Shown here piece by piece: positions 22,568 to 23,885 of a stretch of DNA of 23,885 nucleotides. A model generated the notes under the pieces. The model worked only from the letters and a program-made list of their open reading frames with translations. It was not told where the DNA came from and did not search any database. Origin of the DNA: a virus. The stretch lies in the IMG/VR virus record IMGVR_UViG_3300030389_000329, positions 1 through 23,885 of that record. The stretch is one strand, 5' to 3'. Made by a program: the position numbers and the translations under genes. The stretch's first letter is position 1; each line of letters begins with the position of its first letter.

Positions 22568-22705
22568 TTACTTCTCCTTTAGTTGATATAAAGTATGCCC
22601 ACCACATTCTACACAGTAGGCATACCCATTGGTTTGTACTTTTATGTCATGTCCTTTGGTGCATTTATCTTTATCTTTTAAGATAATAGTTACTCCTATA
22701 TCCAT
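22568..22705 (-). CDS. 45-aa zinc-ribbon protein
   Basis: Found by reading the gap between the hydrolase and the 64-aa gene. The ATG overlaps the hydrolase TGA (TGATG) and has AAAAGGAG six to seven bases upstream; the stop abuts the next ATG. Residues 15-37 show C15...H19...C31-x-x-C34-x-x-H37, consistent with a small zinc ribbon (KCTKGH, YCVECGGH). Ribbons of this size in phages can bind nucleic acid or RNA polymerase, so a regulator is possible, but the family is not recognised. Confidence 0.78.
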   Translation of the reverse strand: MDIGVTIILKDKDKCTKGHDIKVQTNGYAYCVECGGHTLYQLKEK

Positions 22706-23139
22706 CACTTTCTCCTTTTAATATCCCACCTATAAAATATGTGGTCATCTATTCTTGTTACATAAGTTTTTGTTTCTGCCCAACTAGGTTGGACATAGTG
22801 TGCATGGTAGTGTGTAGCACCCTCAACAAAGTCATCTAGGTGTCCATTGTACACACCATTTGCCACGTGCATAGCATCTCTCCATGCTTTTGGTTCTCGT
22901 GGTTTATCACTCTTGCCATCACAGTACCAACTAAATTGACACCTATTCTTGATGGGTAGTGTAGGTTTCCATTTGTATGTTAAGCCTTGTTTGACTACAT
23001 CACACACGTTGTTAGGGTATCGTTCATCTTCTACTCTATTCATAACAACTTGTGCAACTGCAACTTGTCCTACAAAACTTTGATTCTTAGCCTCGTGATA
23101 CACGTTAAGTGCTAGGCATATTAGTGATTCCATTAACAT
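22705..23139 (-). CDS. Cell wall hydrolase, SleB/Hydrolase_2 type (endolysin)
   Basis: Cuts peptidoglycan glycan strands, releasing progeny at the end of infection. The Hydrolase_2 signature is complete: NVYHEAKN (12-19, catalytic-type E16), a GQVAVAQVVMNRV helix, CQFSWYCDG, and a C-terminal THYHAHYVQPSWA. No signal peptide or membrane anchor is present, so a holin or other export route is required. The frame opens at GTG 23148; ATG 23139 has AAAGG eight bases before it, and another ATG at 23133 fuses with the methyltransferase stop (TAATG). I chose 23139, giving 144 aa; all three keep the domain intact. It is encoded in the early operon, on the strand opposite to the virion genes. Confidence 0.93.
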   Translation of the reverse strand: MLMESLICLALNVYHEAKNQSFVGQVAVAQVVMNRVEDERYPNNVCDVVKQGLTYKWKPTLPIKNRCQFSWYCDGKSDKPREPKAWRDAMHVANGVYNGHLDDFVEGATHYHAHYVQPSWAETKTYVTRIDDHIFYRWDIKRRK

Positions 23140-23885
23140 CTTGTCCACCTTTCATCCCATACAGGGTCAGTTAGTAAATATTGTTTCTCACACTCCATAC
23201 CCTTAAGTATGTGTGCGATTACATCAACTGTCCACCCATTGCCAATCATTTTGTATCGTTGTGTCTTGGACACACCCTCTGTATAATTATCAGGTAGTGT
23301 CTGTAATCTCTCACACTCAATAGGTGTTAGCTTTCTCCATGTCATATCCTCTACCACAACATTATCTTTTTGTACAGTGGTAAGACAATTAGTTTTATTA
23401 TCATCTCGTATCTCTACTTGTGGTGTCAATGGTAAATCCATTTGATAATCTTTACGCACACCATCTGCATTTAATCTACGATTAACTATGCGACCACCCT
23501 TTGCAGAATATGTAGCTACCTTTGGTTCTCTATTGCCACCTTGCATGGTCAATAGTGTAGGTGCTTTACCATTCATATGGTACACTTCTTTTGTTGCTCT
23601 GTAATTGTAGTGTGCATATTCTTCTGCCTCTCCTACAGGTATTAGTCTATCAACAATAGTCATGCCATTATTTCCTGCTCCCTTGTACATTGTAGCAGTA
23701 GCACACAAAGACTTTTGGTATGGGTGTTTGTGGTGTCTAGCATTACGTTCATTGATTGGTACAGGTGGCTCTCCATGATCCTCTTGTAGTATATCTTTCA
23801 ACACTAAACCTAAATCTTGCATAGGCTCAATAGGTATCTGCTCATACTTTCCATTGACAAGTTTACCCCACCAATAGTTTCTCCA
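23133..23885 (-). CDS. DNA cytosine-C5 methyltransferase, C-terminal part (runs off the window)
   Basis: The frame is open to the window edge, so the catalytic PCQ and ENV motifs lie outside it. Visible: the stretch after motif VIII (RNYWWGK), then LGLVLKDILQ, a target-recognition region with three similar units (KSLCATAT...G, KAPTLLTMQGG, KTNCLTTVQKDN), motif IX (RKLTPIECERLQTLPDNY) and motif X (RYKMIGNGWTVDVIAHIL). These are typical of phage Dcm-type enzymes. An internal ATG at 23822 would give a shorter protein lacking the VIII region, and is unlikely to be the start. It probably modifies phage DNA against host restriction. Its end overlaps the hydrolase start. Confidence 0.92.
   Translation of the reverse strand, partial: WRNYWWGKLVNGKYEQIPIEPMQDLGLVLKDILQEDHGEPPVPINERNARHHKHPYQKSLCATATMYKGAGNNGMTIVDRLIPVGEAEEYAHYNYRATKEVYHMNGKAPTLLTMQGGNREPKVATYSAKGGRIVNRRLNADGVRKDYQMDLPLTPQVEIRDDNKTNCLTTVQKDNVVVEDMTWRKLTPIECERLQTLPDNYTEGVSKTQRYKMIGNGWTVDVIAHILKGMECEKQYLLTDPVWDERWTRC

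Overview
The window is part of an AT-rich, tailed double-stranded DNA phage genome, with no host chromosomal DNA. Gene content points to the short-tailed marine group typified by HMO-2011, a phage of SAR116 with relatives that infect roseobacters and SAR11. The main reason is the family A DNA polymerase, which carries a DnaJ-type pair of CxxCxGxG zinc motifs between its exonuclease and polymerase parts; this is the published signature of that group. A monomeric B12-dependent ribonucleotide reductase, a T7-like endonuclease I, separate primase and helicase genes and an early integrase fit the same picture. The low GC suits a SAR11, SAR116 or roseobacter-type marine alphaproteobacterial host, but the sequence does not say which.

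Region 1 (1-9901, + strand) is a tightly packed run of late, virion-type genes. A 635-aa coiled-coil protein built on an 11/22-residue repeat is followed by two small proteins, a 523-aa Lys-rich protein, an 1167-aa protein with Gly/Ala-rich hydrophobic stretches, and a 714-aa protein with a membrane-active-looking N-terminus and ADP-ribosyltransferase-like motifs. Most junctions are stop/start fusions (TAATG or ATGA). Three of these proteins end in the same short tail, G-[LI]-M-x-R. By order and composition the large ones are probably internal (ejected) virion proteins, as in T7-like phages, but none is identified by a diagnostic enzyme motif.

Region 2 (9894-23885, - strand) converges on region 1, with the two stop codons overlapping. 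Read in its own direction (right to left) it holds: the C-terminal part of a cytosine-C5 DNA methyltransferase; a SleB-type cell wall hydrolase; a set of small proteins (zinc ribbon, membrane, secreted); a tyrosine integrase; primase; DnaB-type helicase; endonuclease VII; DNA polymerase; a probable ssDNA-binding protein; a RecB/Cas4-like nuclease; a coiled-coil protein; endonuclease I; two small proteins including DUF3310; a 55-aa protein; class II ribonucleotide reductase; and small proteins including one that resembles ribosome modulation factor and one with three likely membrane helices. The core is a replication, recombination and nucleotide-supply operon: primase and helicase open and prime the fork, the polymerase copies it, the ssDNA-binding protein and RecB-like nuclease serve recombination, two different junction-cleaving endonucleases debranch DNA, and the reductase supplies deoxynucleotides.

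Four small genes (10117-10227, 12642-12809, 22234-22371, 22568-22705) were found by reading the apparent gaps; three have a good ribosome site and stop/start spacing, while the 36-codon frame at 10117-10227 is weaker. No tRNA, rRNA, CRISPR array, insertion sequence, clear promoter or intrinsic terminator was seen. No stretch over 300 bases lacks a gene.
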